The notes below the pieces were generated by a model. The model worked only from the letters and a program-made list of their open reading frames with translations, ran no database searches and had not been told where the DNA came from. Positions 43,450 to 55,968 of a stretch of 64,000 nt of DNA are shown here, in pieces (the stretch's first letter is position 1; each line of letters opens with the position of its first letter). The stretch is from Isoetes taiwanensis (lineage: Eukaryota > Streptophyta > Lycopodiopsida > Isoetales > Isoetaceae), in NCBI GenBank assembly GCA_021234155.1, contig JAJEKV010000280.1:312001-376000 (forward strand), in the 5' to 3' direction. The translations under genes and the position numbers were made by a program.

Positions 43450-43821
43450 TTAATATGAATATGTTGTTCAAAGGCCATTTATATAACGAAGGAATTTCTA
43501 TATAATTACAAAAATAACTATTTGCCATGAACCTATGCGAAAACAAGGAAAATATACAAGGAATACGCAAGGAATACGAAAGAAATATGCCAAGATCGGC
43601 GAAGAATCTGACATATGATGAAGAAACAAGAATACAATGGCACGAAGGCGAGCAGGAATGTGAAAGAGATGCTTAGAAGGCTCAAGACTGGCGTTGAACT
43701 GGAATAGATCGACAAGAAGGAGGTGCTCTATATATATCTAGACCAACGGATAGGATCTCGCCACTTCAATGGACGAGATCGTATCGTGCATGATAAAGAA
43801 AATGTAAGTGAATGTTTTCAA

Positions 43822-43945
43822 CAAGTGTTGGTAGCGCACTTGGTAAAGGTCCATGATTTGCAACTTGAAGGTTTTGAGTTCAAACCCTTTTTTGTGCAAC
43901 TACTCTTTTGCATCCATGTGACGATTTATACATACGAGTATACAG
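43822..43945 (+). mobile_element. tRNA-like SINE head (candidate)
   Basis: A box A-like GGTAGCGCACTTGGTAAAGG (43830-43849) and a box B-like GGTTTTGAGTTCAAACCC (43870-43887) stand at tRNA-like spacing. Upstream and downstream stems do not make a full cloverleaf. It could be a SINE or a decayed tRNA relic. Confidence 0.4.
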
Positions 43946-44074
43946 TATAGTGGTCATGCACCATCCCCCTCCTATGCTGGCGATGATTCCTCGAAGTTAG
44001 AGCTGGAGTCAGAGTACTCAAACTTGGCTTATCCGGGTAACATCAGGGAAATTCTGTAAATTTTATCAGGAGCA

Positions 44075-44299
44075 TTAGTCAGATTCTCGGCAATCGACAA
44101 AGTAATACAATCGCCGACGAAGAAACTTGGAGTTCAAATTCTGTCGAACCTCGAACTCCTCATGATCCTTAATTTCCACGGGTGGTGGCGGTGGAGGAAC
44201 GCGACCTGGAGAAGAATTAACCATGTATGGCTCCAATAGAGAATTATAAAATACTGGATGGGAACGAACAACTGGAGGAAGCTCGAGTCGGAATGCCAC
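44075..44299 (-). pseudogene. Gypsy integrase C-terminal region
   Basis: The open frame AFRLELPPVVRSHPVFYNSL, then a proline run and EIKDHEEFEVRQNLNSK. This matches the stretch just before a chromodomain in plant chromovirus-type elements. The chromodomain itself is truncated or unrecognisable. Confidence 0.6.
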
Positions 44300-44568
44300 A
44301 TCGCTGATTTGAGTCGCGATCCGGTAAGGACCAAGGCAATGATAGTCAAGTTTATTGCAGGGACGTGAGGTAGGGAGGTCCCTATGAAGAAGCTAGGCAA
44401 GGTCACCAACATGAAATGTAGGAGCTTTCTGTCGATAAATCTACATAATGTCGATAACATTCCAGCGTCTAGAGAAGATGGTGCTGGAGATCTAATTGAA
44501 GAGCTTGGAGTTTCTCAAGTTGAGATTCGACACTAGGATTCACAGAGTCTGCCAGCGACACTAAGGGA

Positions 44569-44796
44569 TCAAGGAAAATGCTGACCAGAGTTTAGAAAGA
44601 ACAGAGTCTGGCCTGTGGAAGTTGAGTTATTATAGGTAAATTCAGCTAATGGAAGATAATTGACCCAATCATTCTGCTGATAATTGATAAAGCACCTCAA
44701 ATATTGCTCCAGAGTCTGATTATTGTGCTCTGCTTGCCCATTACTTTCTGAATGATGATCGGATGTCATTGAACGATCAATATGCAGTAACTTCAA
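44569..44796 (-). pseudogene. Gypsy integrase, C-terminal part of core
   Basis: The frame holds the DHHSESNGQAEHNNQTLEQY phrase with the catalytic Glu context (NGQ-E), then WVNYLPLAEFTYNNS, standard for gypsy integrase. It is separated from the upstream part by a frameshift. Confidence 0.75.
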
Positions 44797-45430
44797 AAGC
44801 CGCTTCCAAAACTCTGCGACGAACTAAGGTCCCTTGATTATTGATAATAATATCTGGCAATCTATGAAGTCTGACTACTTCATGAAGAAGAAGCTCTGTT
44901 GTTCCCTCACTGGTGATGATGACATTGCAGGGAATGAAATGAGCCACCTTAGAGAAATGATCAACAACAACCATGATGACATCGTAACCTCGATAGAGTG
45001 GCAGCTCTGGAATAAAGTCTACAAAAATACTCTTCCAAGATCCATCTGGAACTGGCAGTGGATGAAGAAGACCATGCAAAAGATGTCTTGGGACCTTTAC
45101 TCGATAGCAAATGTCGCGAGATCGAATAAAAACTTCGATAGAGCGATGAATCCCAGGCCACCAATACTCTAGACTAATAAGTTCAAGAGTCTTGGATATT
45201 CCAAAGTGTTTGGCCATAGGTGAGTCATGGCAAGCCTGGAGAACTCGAAGCCTAGAAGTACCATCCACGAAACAAGAGTCCATCTCGAATCTCAAACCAG
45301 TCATAGTCTGATCGCATTTGACGAGAAGATGATGCAGTGCCAAGATGTGAGAATACATCTTGAGCCAATGGATTGGAAGACAGAGATGCCCGAACAGACT
45401 CGAACAAGACACTATCACGAGGCCTCTCAA
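44777..45430 (-). pseudogene. Gypsy integrase: zinc domain and core
   Basis: The open frame includes VLQACHDSPMAKHFGISKTL (zinc-finger H), YWWPGIHRSIEVFI, CYRVKVPRHL, WKSIFVDFIPELPLYRGYD (first catalytic Asp region), VVVDHFSKVAHFIP, and a decayed second-Asp region, DIIINNQGT. The final glutamate region lies in the adjacent frame at 44569-44796 (ESNGQAEHNNQTLEQYLRCF). The order and spacing are those of Ty3/gypsy integrase. Confidence 0.75.
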
Positions 45431-46680
45431 ACAAAGTGATGACTAAAACCTGGAACTGATCAGGCCCTAGAATAACATGTGATTGCTGATTAAATGGAGA
45501 ATCACCTAGCTTAGGCTCAAGATAGGAGCATCGGAACAAGACATCATGCTTCTCTTCGAGAGGTCTAGGATGGTACTTGATCACGAAATCAATGCGGGAT
45601 AATACTTGAGTATATCATTGGGCCTTGTGATGGTTGAGCACTCGAGCTGACTCAAACTATTCCAGATTTCAATGATCTGTATAGACTGTGCCCTTATGAA
45701 GAGATCCTTTTGAGGAAATATCTCTATTCCTCGAAAGAATCAACTATCGCCAATAACTCTTTGTCATAAGTTGGATAGTTGATTTTGGCACCTGAATGAT
45801 AGGCGATCAGATGCAATTCATAGCCAATCAGATGCAATTCATGGTTATCCCCCTCATGTGACAGGTACCATCAAGAGCAAAATTAGAAGCATCTGCTTTG
45901 ACAACATATGGGCACGAAGGATCTGCATGGACAAGAATTAGTGTCGTGATAAAAGCATGCTTCGAGGTAACGAAAGCAGATTTTGTTTCTATACTCCATT
46001 CAAAAGGCGCATCCTTAACTATGAAGTGTGTCAAAGAAAGGGCAATCTCCGAATAATCCCAAATGAAACGCCGATAGAAATTGGCAAACCTAAGAAAATA
46101 CTGAACATCTCGAACAGATGAAGGTGTTTACCATTGTAGAACAGTGGTAACCTTTTCGAGATCCATAAAGACTCTATGTGGAGTGATATGGTAGCCAAAG
46201 AACTCTATAGTATCCTGCTCGAACTGACCCTTCTCAAATTTGGACTTCTAAAAGACCTCTCGAATATGCCTCTCGTCTTCGAGAGTCTTAGAATAAATAA
46301 GAATATTATCCAAATAGATGATAACAAACATGTCTAAGAAACTCCCTCATTGGCCATATGCTAGAATACTGCTAGAGCATTGGTAAGTCCAAACGGCATA
46401 ACTATGTACTTAAAATGGTCATACCGTGTACGAAATATTGTTTTTCACTCATCACCCTCTCGAGGATAAAACTGTAGGCACCACAAAAATCAATCTTCGT
46501 AACATGGCGCACACCTTAGAGCCGCTCTAACAACTCTGGGATCAGAAGAAGTGGGCACCGATTTGGCAATGTGATTTTACTGAGGCTGGGATAGTCAACA
46601 ACTAGATACAAATCAGGACATAACACAGAAACAGAAATTGAAACATCAATAAGAACAGAGTAAGGGGCCCATAATACTGC

Positions 46681-47137
46681 CCCGGGGGGTGCACCTCTAT
46701 ATATAGACAGATGGCATCTGCGTTCGAGGGGTCATAGAAAAACCCCTGTATACGGCTTTTTGGAGTAGAAAAACCCATACCATACAGTTTTTCGAACTAA
46801 CATACAATATAGACCCTATCCGTAGATTTACGATTGATTGTGCCAAATTATATAATCCCTTTCCGACTTTGTACCTTTTGTGAAGACCCTTTGTGCCAAA
46901 TTATATAATCCCTTTCCGGCTTTTGTACCTTTTGTGTACCTTTTGTGCCAAATTATATCCTTTCCGACTTTGTACCTTTTTCTGTCAAATGGATCAGCTC
47001 CCCAAATCGATCATCTACGGAATCTCTCCTTCCCGCCCGTATGAGCTCCCGACCGTATACCTACGACCAAGGCAATAAAAAACCCCTAAAAGTTCACTCA
47101 GTTGGTACGTATGTGACCATTGAGTGAACCCCCCTTG
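46681..47137. mobile_element. 457-bp MITE with 8-bp target duplication AATACTGC
   Basis: Exact 8-bp copies flank it (46673-46680 and 47138-47145). The ends are inverted repeats around GGGGGGTKCAC. Inside are three tandem copies of a ~50-bp unit (TGTGCCAAATTATATAATCC..., 46840-46982) and a hairpin of GTTCACTCA/TGAGTGAAC arms near the right end (47089-47126). It has no ORF. The 8-bp duplication is typical of hAT. It splits the gypsy RT region. Confidence 0.7.
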
Positions 47138-47670
47138 AATACTGCACGGACTGAAATAGATGTTGGTGCAGAGACCTGGATTGCGGATTGACTGGAACTA
47201 GAGCTAGAACTAGAAAACCAGAAAGATCTAGTATGCCAATCAATCTGAGGGTTATGTAGCTTGAGCTAGGGCAAACCCAGGACTACTGGCGCATGTGGGC
47301 TAGCAATGAGATTGAAGGAAATGCTACAAGCTCTCTCGAACAAAACCTGAAGAGGCACAGTACATTCTGTGATTGCGTTCGGGGAGATCTCACATCCATC
47401 AATCACACCGATAGAACTGGGATGCTCAAACTTACTTCTAAGGATGGCATGCTTAGTAGCAAATGCATATACATAAAGCAAGTATTTGCACCACTATCAA
47501 GTTGTGCCAATGCTTTCAAAATCCCAACGTCTGATTCCAATGATATAGAGATAAAAAATTCCACTAACATTATCCGATAGAATAAACCTATCATGAAGTG
47601 TGGAAGGAGTCTAAAATGGCAACCAGTCGACGAGAGACTGCTACTACTGGACTGGCTCCTGGAGTTTTTC

Positions 47671-48117
47671 TATAACGTTCCTAACTGACATGTCCTTAAC
47701 AAACTGAGCAAAACCGTCTAGACGTTTATGAGTAGTCATTTCTACCCATTTATGCCGGTGTCTTGAAAACGCGACACCAAAGATCCATCCGAGCGGTCTC
47801 CCATAGGTCCGTTACAATCTCTCCCACTAGAACTATGCTCGTCCTCGAGCATCATAAATCATAGACCACACCATTCCATGGTGTCTAAGACCAAGTCATG
47901 ACCTACCGTCCAATGGTATTCCAGGTAATACTTGCCTCTATAGAGACTCGAACTTGAGCCCTACTCTGATATCAAATGTAACGTTCCTAACCGGCATGCC
48001 CTTAACCAACTGGGCAAATCTGTCAAGATATTTATAGTCGCTTCTATCCATTTATGCCAATGTCTCGGGAACGCGACACCAAGTTCCACTCGAGCGGTCT
48101 CCCATAGGTCTGTTACA
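47671..48117 (-). mobile_element. TRIM-like miniature LTR element
   Basis: Two ~141-146-bp direct repeats (47671-47816 and 47977-48117; TRTAACGTTCCTAAC...GTTACA) enclose a 160-bp interior. On the minus strand the interior starts TTTGATATCAGAGTAGGG, an initiator-tRNA-like primer site, and ends GTGGGAGAGAT, a short polypurine tract. This is the anatomy of a terminal-repeat retrotransposon in miniature. No matching target duplication was found. An additional plus-strand primer-like site (TTGGTATTAGAGCATAG) abuts the right repeat at 48120. Confidence 0.6.
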
Positions 48118-48139
48118 GATTGGTATTAGAGCATAGTTG

Positions 48140-50713
48140 GATCCTTGGGTAAGTCTAGATTCAAGTTGAGGTTGTTGGATGATGCTGATAGTACTACTTC
48201 AAATATATGTAGAGATGATGACCTCAAAGGAGGTTTGACGAATGGTATTTTGAGGAACGTGAAATTGATAATGCGATATTTCAATCTTAGTCGATTTTCT
48301 CTTATGCAACGCAGATAAGCTAGGGTAATGGACTTCATGAAGGAGCTAATCTTGATTGAGAGTTGCCAAAGTGTGCATAGCATGGAAGTGAAGCTTGAAT
48401 GATATTGAGGTATTGTGTTTCACTTTGGTTACTATTTTCTATAGTCATCATATGCTCTTGTGGTAGATTCTAGTGGCAAAAGTACTTGAAGTAGTGCACG
48501 GTGTATAATGCAAAGCGATTGAGGTAATTTGAAAGTGAATAATAAGTTTGTTGAGTTGATGTTAGGTGGTTTCTTTCAAACATAAGATTGAGAAAACAAA
48601 GTGGCATCAATTACGGTGGTATATATAACAATGGATTGTTAAGTTGATGGCATTTGAGCTATAGTTGAATAAGGTCACAACAAGGTGGCATCAGAAAAGT
48701 TTTTTATTGAGGTTAGTATGTTTGGATATCATTGGACGTAGATTGAAGATTTGGGAGTCATGTACAAATAACAAGTGTGAGACATCGAAGGAAATGTTGT
48801 GATTCTTGTACCATGACCCTACCTGAGATCTAAAACTAATGTGATTCATCTTATGTGAAAGTTACTGAAGATTATGTCTAGAGTAGTCTGTGATGGCCTT
48901 GGAAGAGTTCCTGGAACATAAGAAAATACTTAATGGAACAAACTAATCAGGATATGCACCCGTGTACAGAGAATGATATTAGCCTTCACACTATGGTAAA
49001 TTGAAGAATTGATGAGCCGGGAGTGTACAATGTTATTTATTTGAGGTATAATAGGCGGAGCAGTAACGCAGGTAATTGTGATAATAAGTAAACCATGGGA
49101 GGTGAACTAAATATATTTGGATGAAGGGCAGACGTGGGATAAGGTAGAAAAGAATGTATATGCATATGAAGTGCTATTTAGATCCTAATATAAGAGTTGT
49201 AAGCATGTCGTTCATGATCAACTAAATGATTTATCTGATACATTGAGATGGAGGTAGTTGATAATGATATACAAAGAAAAGTCAGTGTGTATATCGAAGG
49301 GAGAGTATTTGAACAACATTTGTAAATTCTTGGAGAGATTTATAGTGTTGCTAAGGAACGGAGAATTGATCTTGGCGGGATAATCTATTCAAGTCATGAC
49401 ATGAGATGGGAATAAGACATTGTTATTTATATCATTGCCCAATTAAATATCATTATTTATGGGAAGGAAGTATAAGATGATAATGGATAGAAGGACTGAC
49501 TTGTTGGGCCACGAAGCAAGATTGATATGTCATGTAACAAGATGATGTTGGAATATCTCGTTAATTATTTTGTGGACTTATTTTCCAAATTAAGATATTG
49601 GAATAGTTATGACTATGAAGGTCAAAAGGAAGGGAGAAAAATAAAAAATTGCTAGGATTGTAAATTCCATAATAGTGCTTCCATGTATAGTAATTATTTG
49701 GCTTGCTAGAAGTGGTTGCAGATACTCGAGGAAGAGGTGGGGAGTAAGTTACATGACTTATTGAATATAGCCAAAGGATTTGGACTTGAAGCCCAAGAAA
49801 ACACATGAAGCATGTAGATAAAAGCAAATAAGAGCTTGATTGAAATTAATAGTAGTTGGTGCTTATAAAATCTTGTTGTTGAAGGACTAACCAGTGTGAT
49901 TGGAGTAGATGTATGGAAGAGGTCAGATATAGAGATTAAGTGTATAGCCTAAGATAGTTCTATGTCATTGGATCCTCGTAATGGAATTTTTTTAATAGGT
50001 GCTATAATCCTTATGGGCTCCCTTGTATCAACTTAAGTATGCTATCTAGTTATAAGATACACAGACTGGGGGATTTGATTATGGATTTTGCTTGTCACTT
50101 TTTGGACTTGGCCACCCAAGAAGTCTCAAGATAGCTAATCCGACCTGAGTATATCCCTTCAATGGTGGGTTAGTATTATGTGACACATAATATCTTCCCT
50201 AGGAAAAGTTGCATTAACTGCATTATGTTTGTTATCTTGGATAAGATGTGCATGTTTCTCTATTTCTCTTGTTGCTATGGATGCATTATGCATAGAATAT
50301 ACCTATTAAGTAATACTTGAGCTATTTCTAATCTTGAAAGTACGTTAGATTGAATGCTAGAAGGGTCAGGCATTGGAGCTATCTAGTAGGTACCTTTCTT
50401 TAACTTAAATCAACTTGTATGAAGCTAGCTTTGAACTTCCAAGTTTGGAGAGGCATCATCTTGGATTAGAGTGCAGAGCTTATGTCATTTAAGACTTGAA
50501 TGATAATGCAATTGTGTTTGACAAAGATGGATTATTTCTAACGGCCAAATTTTCATTTGTTTGGTGGTATATTGAATTGAGGATTAAGATGTAAGAGAGT
50601 GTGGTGAAAGTAGTTGATCTCCTCTTGGAATGTAATTGTTATATTGGACTAAAGTAGTGAAAATAGTTGTGTGCTAAAAAGATTACGTGATCTTGGAATA
50701 TGCTTGCAAATGA
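48140..50713. other. Long AT-rich interval without a gene
   Basis: Frames are short in all directions. It may be the leader/gag region of a decayed retroelement following the primer-like site at 48120, but no capsid motif is recognisable. Confidence 0.4.
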
Positions 50714-50873
<160 letters not shown>

Positions 50874-50879
50874 CATTAT

Positions 50880-51920
50880 TGTCCCTTGTGCCCTGCGGCC
50901 CGCGAACTTATGTAGCATGGGCGAGCTCCCTAATGGGTGCTACCAGCACATCACGCTGGTATATTGTAGCCTTTTCTGAAGGCTTTTCTTAGTTTCTATT
51001 AATACCAGCACCCCGCTTATATTTGGCTTCGTGGCCATGCGAGAATGCTTCGCTATCAACAACTTTGAGCTGTACACATTGTGGATTCCACTGTCCTACC
51101 TTTAATAGTGGGTCAGATTGTGAACCCTAAGTTTTTGGCGCACCAGAGCTCGAATGTGGAAATAGAACACCAGCCGGCAGGTTGAACCCGCTCTATCCTG
51201 GTGGTCGGTCGGAGGTCCCTCACTGTCCCGACACTTAGTTCCTTTCCTTTTTTACAATTATGCATAGTCTTGGTGCCCAATAGTGGTGTCGTGCAACAGA
51301 GTCACTGCGGCACGGACTACATTAGTGACGCCGATTACTATCAGGATTAAAAAACCCCGCCCCGAAGGGTTTTCGGGGAAAAACCTTAATAGTAATGGGC
51401 TCATTAAAGCACAAAATTATTATGAGATCCTTTTCCATCATTTTGGATTTTAGATTTCCGCTGCCACATCCTTTTCCCATCTGGTGGGTTTTGGATTCCC
51501 ATGCTACCATTCATCATCATTCTGGATTTTGGATTCTGCTTTCTATCCTGCTTTTTTATGGCTGTCCCCACAGCCTGCTGCCTCTCAGGCCCTCCATCTT
51601 TATAGCCTGCTGCTACCGCCATCGCCTGCCCTCCATTTCTACATTTCTGACTATGGAGTCTGCCCAGATTTTGAAGGCCCTTAGTTGGACTCCCCTCACG
51701 CTCAGCAGCTAGGGCCTCTGATATCCGGCTCCTAAATGTTCAAATATTCAAAACCCATGCCTTTCATGTGCATTATCTGATCCAGACTCAGTCTGTTACA
51801 ATATTCGCCCCTGGGCATCAAATTCCATTCCGGACATGACGATCCCATGGATATCCCTTGTAAGCAAAGCCTTGAACTAAACTTTTATGCTGCAAAAACC
51901 TTAAACCAGCAAACTTTTAA
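50880..51920. other. Non-coding, GC-mixed interval
   Basis: There is no supported gene. A CCCCGCCCCGAAGGGTTTTCGGGG hairpin-like phrase lies at ~51354-51377, with arms CCCCGAA/TTCGGGG, possibly the body of a plant SINE. Confidence 0.35.
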
Positions 51921-52009
51921 TGCAGACAAGTTATAAAAAGGAACAGTTACGAATAAGAAATCTGTCTTCAAACAAATTCAGGATTGTTAGTTCGGAGATG
52001 GAGCCGCAA

Positions 52010-52345
52010 TGCTTTGTGCCTGTGCAAATTCCTCCTTTTCCACAGGGGTACCACCGGATTTGCTGCCATACCAGCTCATTTGGGTTTTTGGGCTTTTTGT
52101 GAGCCCTAGTTCTGCTCTCTAATCTGGCGGTTTTTACTTGGTGTGCCCTGTTTGCTTCCAAGCAAAATCAAACGATTCATACTAGAATTATCATCGAGCA
52201 AACCATACCAGAAAACGGACCCTGTTGCACAGATCTTGAGCCTGTGCAAATGCTCCTTTTCCACAGGAGCACCATCGGATTTGCTGCCATACCAGCCCAT
52301 TTGGGCTTTTTTGGGAGCCCCAGATCTGCTCTCTTCCTTCCCTTC
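52010..52345 (+). repeat. Duplicated ~105-bp block
   Basis: The block GCCTGTGCAAATKCTCCTTTTCCACAGG...GATTTGCTGCCATACCAGC..CATTTGGG occurs at ~52017-52120 and again at ~52232-52340 (period ~216 bp). Divergence is modest. Confidence 0.7.
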
Positions 52346-52735
52346 TTGGTGTGCATTGATTCAAGCAGAAAATGAGCTTCTGAATCTGATGTAGCCGAAG
52401 ACCCTCCCGATTTCGTATTTCCACTTCAAACCTCCAGCTCTGGCCGTTAAAATATCTATGTCCCCCTGCCTACACTTACAGAAAATATGTGAGAAATCCC
52501 TTCAGCTCCTTTTCGAAGCTGTATTCATAGAAAATCAGAGCTAGTTTTAAACATAAAGGAGCTTCTCGATCCTAAGATTTCGAAGGCCCGACCTATCTAG
52601 GATGATACCAGCAAGTTTATATTCCCAAGCTTCACTGAATCCAGGCTACACTGTGCTCGGAATGAAGCTGGGAGCCTGCATCGATCCGTTTTTCCTTACC
52701 ATTTCCTTACCACTTTGCCGGACTCTTATTCTGGC

Positions 52736-52828
52736 ATTCATATTCTACCGCCATCGCCATTCCACCGCCATTCTACCGCCATCGCCATTCTACCGCCATC
52801 GCCATTCCACCGCCACCGCCACCGCTAG
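52736..52828 (+). repeat. Short tandem repeat, CATTCYACCGCCATCGC type
   Basis: About five units of 15-18 bp, ending in a CCGCCACCGCCACCG run. Confidence 0.8.
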
Positions 52829-53477
52829 GCTTTGAGATGTGATAAGCTGACAGTGATGCTTATAGATCACGAAAGTTCTATAATGGACTGCAAAAATGCT
52901 CTATTGATTTTGAATCGACCCATGAGGACATGGGTTGAATTCTAAAAGGGGAGAATGTGGTACCTTGGTCATATTATGCATTATATGTTTTGGGGTATCG
53001 TACTAAAAGTGCATACTTGGTATGTGGTAAAATTATAAAAATCTTAGGAGAAAAGCAAAGGGCATAGATTTTTGTTGGTTTTTGGAAGAAGGCAGCAGGA
53101 GCAATTTCTGGGCAGTTTTGTTGGTCGAACTTTGGAGCATGATATACTTTTCAGGTGATTTTTACTTTTCTAGAAAGGTTTTTGAATGAGGTTTCTGGAT
53201 GGATCTGATCAGAGCAAAGTTCGTCTGTATGTGGAAGATATCGCAGAAAGAGGTGATGGGTCCAAATTGACTGCACTGTGTATCTTTTTATACAGTTTGG
53301 TTCCTGGAGCTAGGAGCTGAAAAGAGGGATATTTTTGGAAGAAAAACAGCTATAAGATACCAAAGAACCATTTTTGAAGCGGTTCTCAGGTGGGTGGTTA
53401 AGTCTTACAACGGGGGTTTGCTTTTGAATTGCTGTGATGTTCTTAGTTTGTATTGAAAGTCTTTTGGATTAAGCTAC

Positions 53478-53777
53478 TTGATTCGAATAAATCATCCTAA
53501 AGCTCTAGGGAAGCTGCCATGCATGAGGTTAAAAAGGTGCTATCCAATGTGGGACTTCATGGCGGGCACTACATTTCAAGATAAAGTATCAGGCAAAGTT
53601 CCCCTAAAACCCAATATAGTTGGTCCAATGCTAAAAGTGCTTTCCCGAAAGAGAACTCATGTGGTGTTTTGGGAAGCATACAAGGATCTTATGGCAGTTG
53701 AAGATGATCAAAATGATCATGGTAAATCACGCCTGAAGAAACTTAAGGCATGGCAGAATTTGAATAGCATATGGTGA
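53478..53777 (+). CDS. ORF of unknown function (99 codons)
   Basis: A complete frame from ATG to TGA encodes a basic peptide with KLPCMRLKRCYPMWDFMAG, KPNIVGPMLKVLSRKRTHV and KSRLKKLKAWQNL. No domain is recognised. The surroundings (53.0-54.1 kb) are AT-rich with no other coding signal. It may be a real small gene, a captured exon, or chance. Confidence 0.25.
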   Translation: MIRINHPKALGKLPCMRLKRCYPMWDFMAGTTFQDKVSGKVPLKPNIVGPMLKVLSRKRTHVVFWEAYKDLMAVEDDQNDHGKSRLKKLKAWQNLNSIW

Positions 53778-54445
53778 TTCTATTGTTCCTTAGCTATCCT
53801 GTTTGAGACCGTTTGTCAGAGCCACAGTATAATCGAAGTGCTTGGGTTTGCAATGTTGCTTGCCAGGAGAACGGCTGTGCTTTTTGAGTATGGTTGGATT
53901 TAGAAAAGCTCTGAAAGTGCCTATTGTGGAGGACGATAAATGAGAAGAAAACTAGCACTGAGAAAAGAATTGCAGATTGTGGCACCTTTAAGAGACCCAG
54001 ACCAGGTCCTTTAGTTGAAGAAGCATGATAATATCTCTTTAGTTGGAGAAGCATGTTAAGACATGTTTTAGCAAGCTTAAAATTGACAATTTGGATTTTC
54101 TCATAGTCCTATCTTCTATTCTGCAGAACGTTATAGGAGCACATTAGAGCAACAAAATAATCTTTGTTTTGGATCTAGATCAAACAAATGGGTTATGAAG
54201 CACATGGATTATGAAACAAATTGAGTTCTTGGCCGTCAAATCCTTCCCAAGTATGCTTCTTATGGTTCTAGAGATTTTTACTCTCAAATGATTAACCTTT
54301 TTATCTCCCACAATCTATAGGCTACTACTATATCTTGAGATTTCATAGCACACATGCTTCTTACCATTGATCCTGCTCTATGTGGATGTTGCTGGAGGTA
54401 ATTGTGATTTGGCTTTACTTGAATCCTCAACCTCAGGACCAGGTT

Positions 54446-54627
54446 TCTATTGTGCTTTGTCTCGCGAATCTCTTTGACAATATCAAAGCATTGCTTATAG
54501 TGTAAGCTTCTCTTGCATGTCTGTTTTGCTATACGATGAAAGGCAACATTACATGATGCAAAATATTAATGATGCTACACCATGAGATGTGAAATGATAT
54601 TACAATCATAATAAGCCGGTCTTCTAT
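54446..54627 (+). repeat. Dispersed repeat copy 1
   Basis: The unit TTCTATTGTGCTTTGTCTCG...AAGCCGGTCTTCTAT matches 55786-55968 at high identity. An adjoining second repeat (TTTTTACTCTCAAAT...CATAGCACACATGCTTC) occurs at ~54275-54355 and ~54676-54755. Confidence 0.8.
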
Positions 54628-55785
54628 TTGGCATTCAAATCCTTTCCAGGTGTGCTTCTTACAGTTCTAGAGATTTTTACTCTCAAATAATTATTTTTTT
54701 ATCCCCCACGACCCATAGGCTACACATATCTTGAGATTTCATAGCACACATGCTTCCCCATTTACTCAATTTGTTTATGGAGAATCCTTTTAATTAATAT
54801 GACTTAATTAAGCGTATATATTGCATCTTTTCTTGCAGATGTTTGTTAGAGCAAGCTAAAACTGCTTCAAAGCCTAATGGAATTCTTTGTATCCAGGCAG
54901 TCAGTCATCTGCATTAACTTTCATTCTAAATTAGTATACCACATAGTTTGGAAATCCCAATTTGAACGACAAAGTAGTAGTACAACACTTTTACTTAACA
55001 CTGATTATGATGGGAGAAGATGTCTCTTGAACAAGAGCTGGCAGAAGAGTAGCTATTTTGGCAACTTAATTGTGCATTTGCAACCTTTTGCAACCTCAGG
55101 ACATTAGAGGTTTTGTAATATTGCGTTATGAGGTTTTGAGTCTGTGGCAATCCTGGATGAGGTGTTAATTCTGTCCCTAGAATTGCTCAAAAGAAAATAT
55201 AGGTGGCATTAATAGTTTTTCCACGTATTTGGAACACAGAGAAAGAAGTTGGGAAGGATTTGCTAGAGGCATGTCAAAGCATAGGCAATGAATTAAGGTG
55301 GTCAATTACTCTTGTGCAAACATTAGAGCAAAGGAGAGTTGTTCCTCCTAAACTGATAAGTTGTATTTTGAACAAGCTAGAACCCAAAAACCAGGTGTGA
55401 ACGTGATGATGGCACGAATCAATGTGGTGATGGTGGGAACTAAATGTAGTGAACATAATTCAGATGCCCAAAACTAACAGCATGGTCAATGCAATGAGGA
55501 AGGTCAACTTGAAGATACAGCAGAAAGACTGAAATGAGTTGCTAGCAGCACAACAAGGCAGAAAAGGAAGCAATGAAAAAATAAAGGAATAGATGTTTGT
55601 TAACATCTGTTGAAACATTGCACAATAAGTCTGAAAAGGAAGGAATAAAGAAGTAACGGAATAGGTGTTTATTAACATCTTTTGAAACATTGCAGGCGAC
55701 TGACAAATAACTGAAATTATAAAGACATTAACTGCTGCAATTTATTTATGACATACATTACTGCAATTTGTTGAAACTTCAGACA

Positions 55786-55968
55786 TTCTATTGTGCTTTG
55801 TCTCGCGAATCTCTTTGACAATATCAAAGAATTGCTTATAGTGCAAGCTTCTCTTGCATGTTTTTTTTGCTATACGATGAAAGGCAACATTACATGATGC
55901 AAAATATTAATGATGCTACATCATGAGATGAGAAATGATATTACAACCATAATAAGCCGGTCTTCTAT
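55786..55968 (+). repeat. Dispersed repeat copy 2
   Basis: Matches copy 1 with few substitutions and a longer T run near 55862. A separate ~75-bp tandem pair (GGAATAGRTGTTTRTTAACATC...AAACATTGCA) lies just before it at ~55585-55696. Confidence 0.8.

Larger units (their letters stand above)
43960..47600 (-). mobile_element. Decayed Ty3/gypsy element, minus strand
   Basis: Domains in gypsy order from right to left: protease core ALAQLDSGANTCFM (~47480) and a following PHAPVVLGLP (~47285); RT phrases (LIPELLERL, FCGAYSFIL, MPFGLTNALAVF-like, ~46370-46540); a connection segment, [14 protein letters not shown] (~46000) and [11 protein letters not shown] (RNase H, ~45880); integrase zinc and core (45430-44777 and 44796-44569); and a C-terminal segment (44299-44075). 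Frames are broken repeatedly. A 457-bp MITE interrupts RT at 46681. I could not identify its own LTRs with confidence. Confidence 0.75.

Noticed and set aside
51121-51377. Possible second SINE near 51.1-51.4 kb
   Set aside because: There is a hairpin phrase and a box B-like word but no box A at proper distance, so it is not supported.
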